Source of the DNA: Apostichopus japonicus
Lineage: Eukaryota > Echinodermata > Holothuroidea > Aspidochirotida > Stichopodidae
Length of the DNA stretch: 64,000 bases
Reading direction: 5' to 3'
Assembly (NCBI RefSeq): GCF_037975245.1
Contig: NC_092583.1
Location: 15,293,264-15,357,263, forward strand
In this document: piece by piece, positions 43,601 to 50,448 of the stretch
Layout: each line of letters opens with the position of its first letter
How positions within the stretch are numbered: position 1 is the first letter of the stretch
Position numbers and translations under genes: made by a program
The notes under the pieces: generated by a model
What the model saw: only the letters and a program-made list of their open reading frames with translations
Told to the model about the DNA's origin: nothing
Database searches by the model: none

Positions 43601-46600
43601 CAGAATTTTCTCAGAAATGTTTGACTCCATAGTCATTGAAGTTAACACAGACACCTTGGAGGTTCCCTTGATACTGTGGTACGTACTTATGAGAATAGAA
43701 TGCACAGCTAACCACAATAAATATGTGAGAACCAATTTAACCTACTCAAATTTAACAATCCAAACATGTAATAATCTGTTCACACAAAGGTAGCCAACCT
43801 AATGTAAAGAGATCTGTGTGGTCATAATTATTTCTTTGCTCCTAATTATGAAATATAATGTCATGTTGTATTACTTCATTTCGTAGCCATAAATTAAAGT
43901 TTGTAGGCGTAGGTTCCATGTTTTCCAAGGCAATTCCATGACAAAATGAAGAAATTCCACAACCTGTTTCAGAGAACAGGTTCTTTTGATATGCATGTCA
44001 GGAGGAAGAAAAAACTAAGCTACAAGCAATTCAAGAAACCAGATTTAACATTTTCCATGACTTTCCATGAAATGTTTTCCCTTTTCCATTACTTTTCCAG
44101 GCTTGGAAATTGGCTTTTGATTGTTATTGCTTGGTTTTCCAAGACCAAGGGGACCCTGATTAGAGTGCCAATGTTTTTGCAGGTCCATATATCATTTATG
44201 ACTGTCCATATTAACATCAATTTTTGTTAAACTCTTGTCACTGAATTTCAAGAACCTGCATAAATAATTCAGGGTAGTTTTACAAGCATGCTCTTTTCTA
44301 ATACTTGCTCTATATAGAGAAACTCACTGCTACCCAAGATGATATTCGTAAGAGCCCTTGATTTATTTGAGTCTAAGAATCCACTTATTCACCTACAGTA
44401 GACAAGTATGCTGTTCTTTCAAAGATATAGTTAACACTTACCTCACCTTCTATGCAATCTCTTGCATACCATTCATATGACACAAGAATGTATGTGATCT
44501 TATAAAGGTAATGTACTTCAAAAACCTCAAGACACATTTGAACCAAGAATGCTTTACGTTATAACAGAGACAGGCTAGCTTATTGATTATTCCTTCAATT
44601 CTAATGAGCTGTAAATTCCAGATGCAAGAGAAAAGATATCACCAAAATTAACAATTCATATCTTCCCCGCACAAATCGCTATGCGAATGTGGTTTTGAAC
44701 CAAATGTAACACCCGGGGAAAGGATGTTCGGTGGTGACATTCCTGGGGGGTGGGGTGATGGGAGCTCCGGGTCTCTGCTGGTGACGACAAGAATGGAATA
44801 GACACGTTGGTTTCAGTTCTAGTCCAAGTATTATATCTGTTAGCGGGTTCTCTGACACCGTACTAGCGAGCTCTCATAGAGTTTTTAAAGTAACAACTTC
44901 AACTGCTGCAAAAAGCAGACAAAAACGTAGTTAAAAGATAAATGGAAATCTTGGAGGTGTTGTGTTAACTAGTGAAAGTAAAGTTGTATCTCAGAACAGT
45001 AGATTTCAAGGCTACCCCATGCCCTGAGGGGTCTCCCAATCTGAGCGGAAGGGCTTGACAAGTTCCGGTGGAGTTTAATTCTAAGGCAGGCCAGCTATGC
45101 CAAAATGGCATGGCTCTACACAAAGATACACAAAATTTTCAGGAATTTTGCTAAGAAATCAGCTTCCTTGAAGTCATTCAAAATTCAAAATTACTTTCCT
45201 AAGCCATGTCCATTTTGCTATTATTTATACTAAGTAGTTTGGGCATGATTTTGGGAATAAGAAAATTGCAAAAAGATTGTCAAGTATGCCAAAACTTAAT
45301 TTGCTTTGTTGTGTCATTGTTACAGTTCTCAATGTCAGATAAACATCTTTTTTTTGGTGAAAGCCGTGTATAAAACGAGACATCAAATTCATCAGAAATA
45401 GGACAACTTAATGATGTAAACAACTGTAACATATGGAAAACAAAGTAAGTTATTGTTATCCTAGTTATATGTTTCACTGTACATTTGCCACACATCATAA
45501 CACATAAATGGGTTAAACATAGTAAGAACTATAGGTTGGCTGACCACACTGAACAACACAATAACATCGAGGCAATACAAAATATATCTATAAAACCAAT
45601 GCGGGGGTTCAAATCAAAGCCCACACAAAAAGGTTACTGTGTTAATGTTTGGTTACTGGAAAGAACGATTCAACACTGAGAGCTAAGAGCAAACAGCGTT
45701 ATCTCGTTTAAAATCAGGAAAGAATTTGTCAGGACTTTGTCTTACAAATTAAATTACCAATGGCAAAGTATATATACAGTGAGTAATGCTGTACAGTGTT
45801 TGTCTGGAAGTAAAATCCATACCACTCACTGATTACTCAGATTACAATGTAGTGTTTCCTGCAGTAAGGAGGCCTATATAGGCCTATATATACTTGCACA
45901 ATACTTACCTTAATACCCAAGAAGTATTTCAAACATTGATGAAGCATCTTGCCCTTCAGAGCAAACAACAAACCTGCTACAGCTCGTCCAGTCTATCCTA
46001 GCCTAATTTGCATAACTCTGGATAGAAACTAGTCACAGTGAGCAAATTGATTAGGCTGAATTATAATGTACCTTACTTGCAAAACATGGCACTAGTTATA
46101 TAACAGAATTTTGAGCCATTAGGAAATATTATTTATGAAATACAATCAAGTTTATAAAAGTCATTGAACAAACTGAGTCATTGAACAAACATTGAAAAAT
46201 CATTGAACAAACTGGATATGCAACCTTCATATGCCCCATTAATAGCATTCCCTCCTTCCACCCACCACCCCCTCCTTCCACCCACCACCCCCTCCCCCAG
46301 GGTCAACTCCTCAAGATGAAGAAAAACAATAAGTGCAAGCATTTCAGTGTTCCATTTAAAATACAATGGACAAACAATTGATCGAAGCTCCTCTTTGCCA
46401 TCCAATCATGTGCTCACATTGAGCATCAGAGCAGACAGACCTGTAGCATCGAGTTGAATAAAACATACCTTCAAGCAAATGTAAGAGTCTCCAATGAAGA
46501 AGTACCCATAATCTTCAGGCTTGATAGCGACCATCTTCAGATTCTCAACCCTCCATATCCTCATCCCAGCTTTCTTACCCGCATCCTTGAAAGCGTCCAT
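7522..46600 (-). CDS. VIL1: villin (six gelsolin repeats plus headpiece), complete, 22 coding exons
   Basis: Twenty-two exons on the minus strand join without a phase error into 826 residues; human villin has 827. Approximate layout: gelsolin repeats G1 8-120, G2 135-235, G3 255-355, G4 398-505, G5 515-615, G6 630-735, a short charged linker, and headpiece 762-826. Villin is a Ca2+-regulated actin-bundling, capping and severing protein of microvilli and other actin bundles. Diagnostic strings include [50 protein letters not shown] and the terminal NLKKKAGLF. The headpiece separates it from gelsolin. It could be the single invertebrate ancestor of both villin and advillin, so the symbol is by similarity. 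The start ATG at 46598-46600 has A at -3 and G at +4 and an in-frame TAA upstream in the same exon. Introns range from tens of bases to 8 kb and are rich in repeats. Confidence 0.96.
7769..7879 (-). CDS. VIL1: villin exon 21: N-terminal half of headpiece
   Basis: 37 codons, phase 0: [39 protein letters not shown]...L......P..VD...KE is the headpiece N-terminal subdomain. It is separated from exon 20 by an intron of about 8.1 kb. Confidence 0.95.
8495..8790. repeat. degenerate TAGCT-rich tandem repeat
   Basis: Diverged units of about 40-50 bp built around TAGCTATAGCTCAAGATAGC and AGGAAGGTAGC, in the intron between villin exons 20 and 21. AGCT palindromes recur throughout. Confidence 0.7.
9673..9700. 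repeat. (GAAAT)n microsatellite
   Basis: About five perfect copies of the pentamer, in the intron between villin exons 20 and 21. Confidence 0.9.
9842..9990. repeat. 21-bp tandem repeat
   Basis: Units like GACTATGCTGGTTGGAAAAA repeat three times perfectly and then degenerate. The repeat is intronic in villin. Confidence 0.85.
11681..11941. repeat. 29-bp minisatellite, nine copies
   Basis: Exactly nine 29-bp units (ACAGCAGTGGAGTAAACATG core) occupy 261 bp with only a handful of substitutions, so the array is recent or homogenised. Each unit contains an ATG in AACATGGCTGCG context followed after eight codons by TAA, but nothing suggests translation. It is intronic in villin. Confidence 0.95.
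13039..13580. mobile_element. PIF/Harbinger-like MITE (542 bp) with TAA target-site duplication
   Basis: The left end GGGTGCTTTTAACATTAGAT and the inverted right end GGGTGCTTGTACACTAGATC are imperfect terminal inverted repeats that continue into GGATCAGATC on both sides. The element is flanked by TAA at 13036-13038 and 13581-13583, fitting the three-base TWA target of PIF/Harbinger elements. It has no transposase ORF, so it is non-autonomous. Inside lie further GGATCAGATC motifs and a perfect palindrome GTGACCCGGGTCAC near 13380. It is intronic in villin. Confidence 0.85.
14619..15403. repeat. 38-bp minisatellite, about 20 copies
   Basis: The unit starts ACTATTAGCCGTCCCTGGCA and continues TATGGCAATTGGTACTAA. 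Variants (AATT/AAGT, TATG/TCTG, CCGT/CCAT/CTGT) are distributed in mixed order, showing turnover within the array. It lies in the intron between villin exons 20 and 21. Confidence 0.95.
15973..16041 (-). CDS. VIL1: villin exon 20: G6-headpiece linker
   Basis: 23 codons, phase 0: [20 protein letters not shown] then VNL. The sequence is charged and poorly conserved, as expected of the linker. Support comes from consensus splice sites (TTGCATCAG, GTAAGT) and perfect phase fit with both neighbours. Confidence 0.85.
16327..16452 (-). CDS. VIL1: villin exon 19: G6 end
   Basis: 42 codons, phase 0: [53 protein letters not shown] closes G6 across the family. Confidence 0.96.
16823..16888 (-). CDS. 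VIL1: villin exon 18: G6 core
   Basis: 22 codons, phase 0: [20 protein letters not shown] then AK. It starts at CTCAG|ATA and ends at AAG|GTAAAA. Confidence 0.95.
17120..17257 (-). CDS. VIL1: villin exon 17: start of G6
   Basis: 46 codons, phase 0: [20 protein letters not shown] and [27 protein letters not shown] and [12 protein letters not shown] are signature strings of gelsolin/villin G6, with the Ca2+-binding acidic cluster. Confidence 0.96.
17290..17650. repeat. degenerate CAGTCTAGGTG-type repeat
   Basis: Units of 20-40 bp around CCAGTCTAGGTGACAGACTG recur at variable spacing in the intron between exons 16 and 17. It fills the intron almost up to the exon 16 donor. Confidence 0.7.
17659..17755 (-). 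CDS. VIL1: villin exon 16: G5 end
   Basis: 97 nt. It completes a Val codon, then [20 protein letters not shown] and [15 protein letters not shown]...FW..LGGK.EY is the strongly conserved G5 end; here W follows V instead of F. Confidence 0.95.
17815..18120. repeat. diverged ~125-bp tandem repeat
   Basis: Three diverged copies carry the phrases CACTCTTGTACA, AATACTT and TAGCCCACAATC, filling the intron between exons 15 and 16. Confidence 0.7.
18166..18308 (-). CDS. VIL1: villin exon 15: G5 core
   Basis: 143 nt, phase 0 in and phase 2 out: [48 protein letters not shown].......LW.GKG is the G5 strand pair. Confidence 0.95.
18698..18811 (-). CDS. VIL1: villin exon 14: start of G5
   Basis: 38 codons, phase 0: [16 protein letters not shown] to [18 protein letters not shown], the GG....TR.F.VRG.... 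opening of G5. Confidence 0.94.
18971..19042 (-). CDS. VIL1: villin exon 13: G4 end
   Basis: 24 codons, phase 0: [20 protein letters not shown] then VIHM. The pattern RV.QGKEP.H...LF is shared by gelsolin and villin. Confidence 0.95.
19231..19490 (+). mobile_element. tRNA-derived SINE, copy 1
   Basis: It starts GGAGTGCTAGCTCAGTGGTT, a good A box, with a B-box-like CCGGTTCCAGTTACT 35 nt later. A unique body follows, ending TGCAGGAGGATCTAAAATAC. It is about 90% like the copy at 27129. This copy has an internal 29-bp tandem duplication (GTCCAGTTACTCCCAGATTA) absent from the other. It is intronic in villin, antisense to the gene. Confidence 0.85.
20084..20170 (-). CDS. VIL1: villin exon 12: G4 helix
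   Basis: 29 codons, phase 0: [20 protein letters not shown] then DQYNGAPVQ, equivalent to the long helix and the GG.PVQ turn of gelsolin G4. Confidence 0.94.
20707..20844 (-). CDS. VIL1: villin exon 11: G4
   Basis: 46 codons, phase 0: [33 protein letters not shown] and YIIYYWL. This is the clearest gelsolin-family match in the window, the start of the C-terminal half of villin. Confidence 0.96.
20870..21560. repeat. irregular ACACAGTA/ATACACA-rich intron repeat
   Basis: Motifs such as AATACACAGTAAA, TACACAT and TAACACACACA recur without a fixed period through the intron between exons 10 and 11. No coding potential is visible. Confidence 0.55.
21931..22055 (-). CDS. VIL1: villin exon 10: G3-G4 linker
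   Basis: 125 nt. It completes an Ala codon and reads [14 protein letters not shown] through [10 protein letters not shown], phase 0 out. FDA..LH and M.DDG.G..Q match the gelsolin/villin linker that leads into G4. Confidence 0.95.
22130..22200. repeat. (GT)n/(TA)n tract with duplicated ATAAGCTACATA
   Basis: GTGTGTGTGTG is followed by TATATGTATATAAGCTACAT, and the AGCTACATATATATA part occurs twice. It lies in the intron between exons 9 and 10. Confidence 0.85.
22489..22645 (-). CDS. VIL1: villin exon 9: end of G3 and linker
   Basis: 157 nt, phase 0 in and phase 1 out. It starts [20 protein letters not shown] and ends [15 protein letters not shown] is the end of a gelsolin repeat. Its first 39 nt and acceptor are copied three times immediately upstream (22730-23010). 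Confidence 0.94.
22608..23040 (-). repeat. 123-bp tandem duplication of the villin exon 9 start and its acceptor
   Basis: Counting exon 9 itself, about four copies of a 123-bp unit lie in tandem. Each contains the branch/acceptor region ending TGAATGAACAG, the first 39 nt of exon 9, and about 80 nt of intron. The three extra copies form potential micro-exons at 22730-22768, 22849-22887 and 22972-23010, each closed by a GTATTC donor made at the duplication junction. The outer two encode [13 protein letters not shown] and [13 protein letters not shown]. The middle one ends in TAG instead of GAG. Confidence 0.93.
23461..23559 (-). CDS. VIL1: villin exon 8: G3 core
   Basis: 33 codons, phase 0: [20 protein letters not shown] to FKNAV, the conserved D.FI.D....IFVWKG gelsolin strand pair. 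Its donor precedes the duplicated micro-exon region. Confidence 0.95.
23956..24034 (-). CDS. VIL1: villin exon 7: start of G3
   Basis: 79 nt. It completes an Arg codon (LYR), then [20 protein letters not shown] and SMLDTN, phase 0 out at GTAAGT. The preceding intron is about 8.1 kb and holds several mobile elements. Confidence 0.93.
24318..24670. mobile_element. hAT-like MITE (353 bp) with 8-bp target-site duplication
   Basis: The ends CAGGCCTCGACAAAT and, inverted, CAGGCCTCGACAATT form terminal inverted repeats starting CAG as in hAT elements. The element is flanked by a perfect 8-bp duplication TTATGTAC (24310-24317 and 24671-24678). Inside, GGCGAGTAGAATTTT and TGGCGAGC-type motifs are repeated in both halves. 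There is no ORF of size, so it is non-autonomous. It is in villin intron 6. Confidence 0.92.
25150..25995. repeat. ~155-bp satellite-like tandem repeat, six diverged copies
   Basis: The phrase ACACATGGGTACTAGCATAC recurs at about 25183, 25332, 25490, 25649, 25806 and 25944. GGGTATCATACTAGGTGTAT and AACAGCTGCTA fall at matching offsets. The length suggests a nucleosome-scale satellite fragment. It is in villin intron 6. Confidence 0.88.
27129..27357 (+). mobile_element. tRNA-derived SINE, copy 2
   Basis: GGAGTGTTAGCTCAGTGGTT (A box) and CCGAGTTCAAGTCACTC (B box) are tRNA-like. The body matches the copy at 19231 and ends at GAGGATCTAAATACATA. It then runs into a long (CATA)n tract, likely grown from the SINE tail. 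It sits inside a TATCATT-type microsatellite. Confidence 0.87.
27354..27434. repeat. (CATA)n microsatellite at SINE tail
   Basis: About 20 near-perfect tetramers follow the SINE 3' end directly. Confidence 0.95.
28188..29408. mobile_element. candidate piggyBac-like element, TTAA-bounded (about 1.2 kb)
   Basis: The right end, read inward, is TTAA then CCCTCTAATGCACACTGGGT, followed by a perfect 18-bp palindrome centred at 29384-29385 (TGGGTCGAT and its complement). The left end is TTAA then CCCTTCTGAACATAGGGGG. CCCT termini and TTAA targets fit piggyBac elements. The two ends match only loosely beyond CCCT, so the left boundary is uncertain. There is no transposase ORF. Confidence 0.45.
30490..31150. 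repeat. 18-bp minisatellite, array A
   Basis: About 36 copies of an 18-bp unit (GGGTTTGGTGTTACTGTA) with scattered variants. Because 18 is a multiple of three, one frame stays open as a Gly-Phe-Gly-Val-Thr-Val repeat for 94 codons, but this is a by-product. It ends in a unique tail at 31140-31275 (GTGTTTTCACTAGAGTTTGG and ACCAGTAGACCTTGGTAT). Confidence 0.95.
31277..31608 (+). repeat. dispersed repeat family X, copy 1
   Basis: It shares AAAAGGATACTTATCAGGCT, GTAGAATGAG and GTAGAATGAGGTGCTAAGGT with 39715-40032, in the same order. Both end at GCGAAGTAAAT. It lies between the two minisatellite arrays. A G-run at 31490-31500 interrupts it. No inverted ends or ORF are seen; the class is unknown. 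Confidence 0.8.
31610..31960. repeat. 18-bp minisatellite, array B (duplicate of the end of array A)
   Basis: This segment repeats the last part of array A together with its unique tail almost exactly, with two extra 33-bp tail units (GACCTTGGTATTTCCAGTA). Arrays A and B are separated by the dispersed repeat at 31277-31608. Confidence 0.93.
32177..32376 (-). CDS. VIL1: villin exon 6: end of G2
   Basis: 200 nt, phase 0 in and phase 2 out. It starts [20 protein letters not shown] and ends HAASTKLY. It follows acceptor TCTGCAG and precedes GTAATA. The acidic run VEEDEAF sits in the G2-G3 connection. Confidence 0.93.
32690..32765. repeat. CCCCCTCCCAT tract
   Basis: Three copies of the 11-mer followed by further C-rich sequence and an A-run, just past the villin exon 5 donor on the minus strand. 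There it reads as G-rich with several G-triplets. Confidence 0.9.
32787..32897 (-). CDS. VIL1: villin exon 5: G2
   Basis: 37 codons, phase 0, [20 protein letters not shown] then [17 protein letters not shown]. The pattern GDVFIID..YVWNG is the gelsolin-repeat core. Confidence 0.95.
33306..33654 (-). mobile_element. TTAA-flanked MITE family, copy 1 (349 bp)
   Basis: The ends AGGGTGTGAAGACTCGC and, inverted, AGGCATTGAAGACTCGC are imperfect terminal inverted repeats, and TTAA lies at both borders (33302-33305, 33655-33658). The whole element aligns, inverted, with 50083-50448, sharing GTAATTAGACACTAGTGTAC, GATGGACATCTCAGGT and GCAACAGAAAGTTAA. It is in villin intron 4. Confidence 0.88.
34185..35510. 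mobile_element. possible degraded element with GGGATACCGGGAT motifs
   Basis: The left part GTTAGTGTTGCAACATGAAT then CCCGGTAT, and, inverted, the right part TAGCGTTGTGCGGGATCCCG then GTAG, resemble each other. Clusters of CCGGGATC/CCGGTAT lie at both ends. No matching target-site duplication was found and the boundaries are soft. The stretch between is AT-rich without ORFs. Confidence 0.3.
36062..36167 (-). CDS. VIL1: villin exon 4: end of G1, start of G2
   Basis: 106 nt. It completes the Lys codon and reads [20 protein letters not shown] through to [18 protein letters not shown] is a hallmark of villin/gelsolin G1-G2 linkers, a basic PIP2- and actin-contacting segment. Confidence 0.95.
36168..38327 (-). 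other. villin intron 3 filled with diverged ~120-bp repeats
   Basis: At 36770-37165, phrases such as GGGACCTTTGACCCTATGTC and ACACTCATCTAGCTATA recur about every 120-130 bp. At 37480-38240, CCTCAACCTATAG and GAGGTACTAC recur at similar spacing. Divergence is high and copy borders cannot be fixed by eye. No exon was found. Confidence 0.55.
36208..36256. repeat. 12-bp tandem repeat (AACACACAAAAT)n
   Basis: Four perfect copies, about 40 bp from the villin exon 4 acceptor on the minus strand, which reads there as an (ATTTTGTGTGTT)n stretch. Confidence 0.92.
38328..38458 (-). CDS. VIL1: villin exon 3: G1 actin-binding helix
   Basis: 131 nt, phase 0 in and phase 2 out. [19 protein letters not shown] is the long G1 helix contacting actin, with the Glu-Asp pair used for Ca2+ binding in the family. 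It then runs [14 protein letters not shown] into the PIP2-binding region. Confidence 0.94.
38895..39000 (+). repeat. dispersed repeat family X, possible 3' fragment
   Basis: AATTGTGAGAAGACAGGGAA then GAAGCGAAGTAAATACAG resembles the family's 3' end. The upstream part does not align obviously. It lies 20 bp from the villin exon 2 donor. Confidence 0.45.
39023..39088 (-). CDS. VIL1: villin exon 2: G1 core
   Basis: 22 codons, phase 0: [20 protein letters not shown] then [10 protein letters not shown] is the G1 beta-strand next to the actin-binding helix. Borders are TTTCACAG and GTGAGC. Confidence 0.93.
39355..39430 (-). mobile_element. tRNA-like SINE head (second family)
   Basis: Read on the minus strand, TGTGGTTAGATAGATAGGCA is followed by GGTTCGAGTTC 35 nt later, the spacing of pol III A and B boxes. 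There is no cloverleaf with matching acceptor stem, so it is SINE-like rather than a tRNA gene. The element probably continues to lower coordinates (about 39160). Confidence 0.55.
39715..40032 (+). repeat. dispersed repeat family X, copy 2
   Basis: It is the same order of motifs as at 31277-31608, including CCGGAGGAGCCGGTCGCTGA where copy 1 has a G-run, and GGAACGAAGTAAAT at the end. It is in villin intron 1 of the coding region. Confidence 0.8.
42813..43126. repeat. two-copy tandem duplication (~150-170 bp)
   Basis: Copy 1 (42813-42956) and copy 2 (42957-43126) share CCTTATATG.TTCTA, ATGCACT.TT, AAGTGGTTCCC, TGTGTTCT and AGCAGGTAAAAGTTG in order. It is well diverged, so it is old. Confidence 0.8.
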
Positions 46601-46641
46601 TCTGTCTGTCTTTCGGATGAGTTTTTCGAAAACTTATATTT
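46469..46641 (-). CDS. VIL1: villin exon 1 (coding): 5' UTR end and start of G1
   Basis: The coding part is 46469-46600 (44 codons, [20 protein letters not shown] to SYICLK), ending phase 0 at donor GTATGT. Bases 46601-46641 are 5' UTR after a TTTCACAG acceptor, so at least one more upstream exon exists. An in-frame TAA in the UTR fixes the first possible ATG. Confidence 0.93.
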
Positions 46642-47439
46642 CTGTGAAAGCTACAAAAAAAAATAAACGAGAAACATTAAACTTTTATAAAGAAAATGCT
46701 AGCTAAAAAGGTTTCAAAATCAGGCAGAACCCTTTTTCAAACTTAATCAGTCCAAGTGATATTCTAAAGTTTTGAGTCATTCTTAAACCAAATACTTGAG
46801 TTTAATCAGTGAATTAACTAAATAAAACACACTCAAAATAAGACTGCAATTGTTCAAACAAATGTTTGATTCTCCAGTAAAGAATGTTGTCCCCCACCCA
46901 GATTATTATCACTACTATCAATTTAATTTAAAAATTTAATTAAGAAATCTCTACAATATAACAAATGGCTTTTACTTCACTTGTCCAGCTATTGTATTTA
47001 GCCTAAAATTATTATAGGAATTTAGTTTTGAAAAATTTAGCAATCTCAAAATTGTTCTTTCTTATTTCTTGACGTAAAAGACTATGTAATCATGATTTAA
47101 ACAAACCAAGTTTCCTGTCACTAAAATCTTGTGTCCAGCTGTAACATTGATCTGCGATGTTCTTCCAAATTTCATGAAATACAGTACAGTATATCTACAA
47201 ACAGCAGGAAATTTACAGGGAATACTGAACCTGTACCTTTTAATTTGCCAGTAAATCACAACGATTTATTAGGTCACAATCTTACTTGACTTTAAGTTAC
47301 TGGTAGTAAAACCAAACAATAATGTCATTGGTAAGCAACTTTTGTGCTGATTTGAATGACATTTGATACTGTTTGTTCAGTCCCAAAATCCCTGAACTTG
47401 GATGTTCAAGTTTTATTCTAAATATATGTAATGTAAATA

Positions 47440-47995
47440 TATTCTTATCAAACGCATAACATGTATAACATTTCAACGCACCTTATAAGCATAAAATAAC
47501 AAAAAACTAATATAATAAACACTATTAATTATCCACAAAAAACAATAAACTTTAATAAGCAAATACAGAGAACAATTATGTAAAAATAAGATATTAGAAT
47601 TATGAAAAGTTAATAAAGAATGTATGAAATTCCAATTACCTGTACAGAAGGTAATTGATGAAAATATTCTCTAAAGAGGTGAATCTTAAGTTTAGATTTA
47701 AAACAATTAGAGTTATCAAGCAAGAGAAGTTCATGAGGCAGACTATTCCATAAGCCTGAAGCACAACCGAGAAAGCTTGTCTAACATAGAAACGATTGCA
47801 AGAGAGAGGTTGTGTCAGATATATTTCCCTGTTTGCGGTTTATGCGCAAGCTACAGAACGTCTTGCCGCACCATGACTCAGCAGCTACTCTGAATAAGCC
47901 GGAGCCACACCATGGAGAATTTTATGTGTAAAAACATAACATTTTGAACTTTATTCACTGATGAATAGGAAGCCAATGCATGAGGGTTACATGAT
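47440..47995. repeat. widespread-type dispersed repeat (AGGAAGCCAATGCA family)
   Basis: AGAGGTGAATCTTAAGTTTA, GAGGCAGACTATTCCATAAG and GAATAGGAAGCCAATGCATG occur in the order I remember from a dispersed repeat common in marine invertebrates, which normally also carries TATAGCGC and GCGCTTTACA ends. A fragment with those ends lies at 58690. The family call is from memory. Confidence 0.5.
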
Positions 47996-47999
47996 CACA

Positions 48000-48345
48000 T
48001 TAGATTAAGCTCAAATGCAAAAAGAGAGACCAACCCAGATACACCTACAGTACATAAATAAAGAGAGACCAAGTCCAGACACACCTACATTAGATTAAGC
48101 TCAAATACATAAAGATAGACCAAGCCCAGATACACCTACAGTAGATAAATAAAGAGAGACCAAGTCCAGACACACCTACATTAGATTAAGCTCAAATACA
48201 TAAAGATAGACCAAGCCCAGATACACCTACAGTAGATAAATAAAGAGAGACCAAGTCCAGACACACCTACATTAGATAAAAGCTCAAATACATAAAGATA
48301 GACCAAGCCCATATACACCTACAGTAGATAAATAGATACCAAACC
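48000..48345. repeat. ~90-bp tandem repeat, about four copies
   Basis: ACACCTACATTAGATTAAGC recurs at about 48081, 48171 and 48261, alternating with GATACACCTACAGTAGATAA. Each unit has two related halves (AGAGAGACCAAGTCCAGA and AGATAGACCAAGCCCAGA). Confidence 0.92.
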
Positions 48346-49564
48346 CAGATACATAGCATAGACACAGAGCAAGTCTAAAGACTCACAGAACGAACAAGCC
48401 CAAACATGTATACAAATGACAAGCCCAAAGCTATAAAGGAAGCTTCAGTTATTCAATCTTTAATTAGTGTCCAAGGTATATCTTCTAATCTACATGAGTC
48501 AACACGACCTTTAGCAATGCTTGAGCACACATCAACTGAGTATATATATACAAAATACTACTGTGCAGTTTTAATATTGAATATGCCATCTATATACACG
48601 TCTTATGCATAACCTATATAGCAAATTAATTCAACCGACTTGCTTATATTGCTTCTTGCTTCATGACAATCAGACCATTAAGAAAAAAAAATAAAATCAA
48701 GGAATTTAAAAAAATGCTCAGTCGAAATGGCATACTATAAGTGCACTTTCTAAATATTAAAGGCTGCATGTCAAACTGCTCTTTCGTTGATCTTGGTTAA
48801 TCTTCGATACTGTTTGGTAATAAATTATCATACAAAACGTAACTCATTTGCTGTTTTAGTAGTCAACCTTGCATGATATTGAAGGTAAAGTAAAGTGTTT
48901 GGAAATTTATGCTAATTCAAATGCTGTCTGTGTTGTTAACACTGATATGAGTACAGCCTTAATTTCAGTGAGGAAACTATTAAGACGCCCACCTAACATA
49001 CTCGTCACAGTTGGAACAGTGAGAACATGGTATTAAATTAAACTATTCCTTTCCACTTTCAAACAATTCTGTCACCCCGCACAATTTCCTTTTAGTGTTA
49101 AATTTCACACCAAAGGCAAAAATTACAAGAAATTTGTGGCCAAATGGTTGTCTTCACCGCTTTAAATCACACAGATACCTGGTCATTAGTTGCAAAGCTA
49201 ATGAAATACATTGCTAGTGTATGGTATCAATTGTTTTAGTATCAAAATCTTAACCAAGTTACAGTAGAAGATAACAAAGAGCTGCTTTTCGGTTAAGACC
49301 AGACCTCAAAAATAGTCCGGCACTCCAGAGCGGAAGCGCACAGAGAACTGACGAAGCAGCAACAGGAAAAGTTCAACTTGGGATCAATCTGGCACTTAAA
49401 GCATTGCTACCATTTACAGTTTCTCTCCCAATTCCATGAATTTCCTCCCATTATGGTGAAAATGTGGCAAAAGCCAATTTCTAGCCCCAGATCAGTTCAA
49501 AAAGTTTTTCAGAGATGCCCAAAATTCTAGCTTCTCAGAAGCTCTTTTCTTTATTCTATTTTGT

Positions 49565-49581
49565 GGGGGGGGGGGGGGGGG
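49565..49581. repeat. G homopolymer
   Basis: A run of about 17 G with one flanking TG; length in the assembly may be unreliable. Confidence 0.9.
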
Positions 49582-50082
49582 TGAGGTAGCTCCAAATGAG
49601 GAAACACAAGCCCTGTTTAAGATTGGAAAGGCTGAATTATGATATTCAAGGAAGTTCAAAACCTACTGAAACATTTGCACAAGAATACAGTCTTTGTCTG
49701 TTCTTTCTGCATTTTTTTTGTTATATGCAAACTTTAATGAGTTAATTATCTATCCCACCTTAACTCGATGTACATAAAAGATAATATTATTTTATTGAGT
49801 TATTGAAAGTGAAGGTGATGGCTTAAATGCTAATGACCAATTTTGATAACATCTGAACTCTATGAAAGTAGAGGTGTATTAATTACTTATTAACAACCCA
49901 TCCCATTCTCACATAAAACAGAAATTATCGTTAGTGTGATGAATAAGCATTACAAAAGTAAACCCTTTGCTTCAATGCCAAGAAGTAAAACTGTACTCAC
50001 ACTGTGAAACCTTACAGTAAACATGAATCACAAGGCTGATGCATTGCATGTTAGAGTACAGTAGCTATTTGCTTGTGTTTAA

Positions 50083-50448
50083 AGGCATTGAAGACTCGCC
50101 CCAAACCGCATGCAGCCCTCTGAAAAATTTAACTTTCTGTTGCTTGCAAGTTACGTTTTGTTCGTGTCGCTAAAAAATGCAGACAGTAATGAAACGTGAT
50201 ACCTTGATCTTCTATCTAGACCTGAGATGTCCATCGCTGCTGTTATATATGTACACTGTGTTGTGGGTATTGACTGTAGCTGCATGTATTGACTGTACAC
50301 TAGTGTCTAATTACTGACGGTAGCAAGCTGTGTGTGTATTTTCTGGGATCGATGGTGGTGTCTAACACTTCTGTTACACCTCATTCAAAACTAGGTCAGA
50401 TTACCGGCAGACATCAGACGTTTCTTTGTGCGCAAGTCTTCAATGCCT
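50083..50448 (+). mobile_element. TTAA-flanked MITE family, copy 2 (366 bp)
   Basis: The ends AGGCATTGAAGACTCGCC and, inverted, AGGCATTGAAGACTTGCG are better preserved than in copy 1. TTAA flanks both sides (50079-50082, 50449-50452), as for piggyBac-type or other TTAA-targeting elements. There is no transposase; a short shared frame ([18 protein letters not shown]) is not convincing as a gene. Confidence 0.9.

Larger units (their letters stand above)
39089..46468 (-). other. 7.4-kb villin intron 1
   Basis: No exon was seen between the first two coding exons. It includes family X copy 2, an exact DR1-type site at 41091-41103, a diverged tandem duplication at 42813-43126, a GGCCTATATA duplication near 45878, and a TCCTTCCACCCACCACCCCC duplication at 46252-46294. 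Confidence 0.65.

Noticed and set aside
46178-46405. 75-codon minus-strand frame just after villin exon 1
   Set aside because: It begins in intron sequence, contains a duplicated CCACCCACCACCCCC tract and has no homology.
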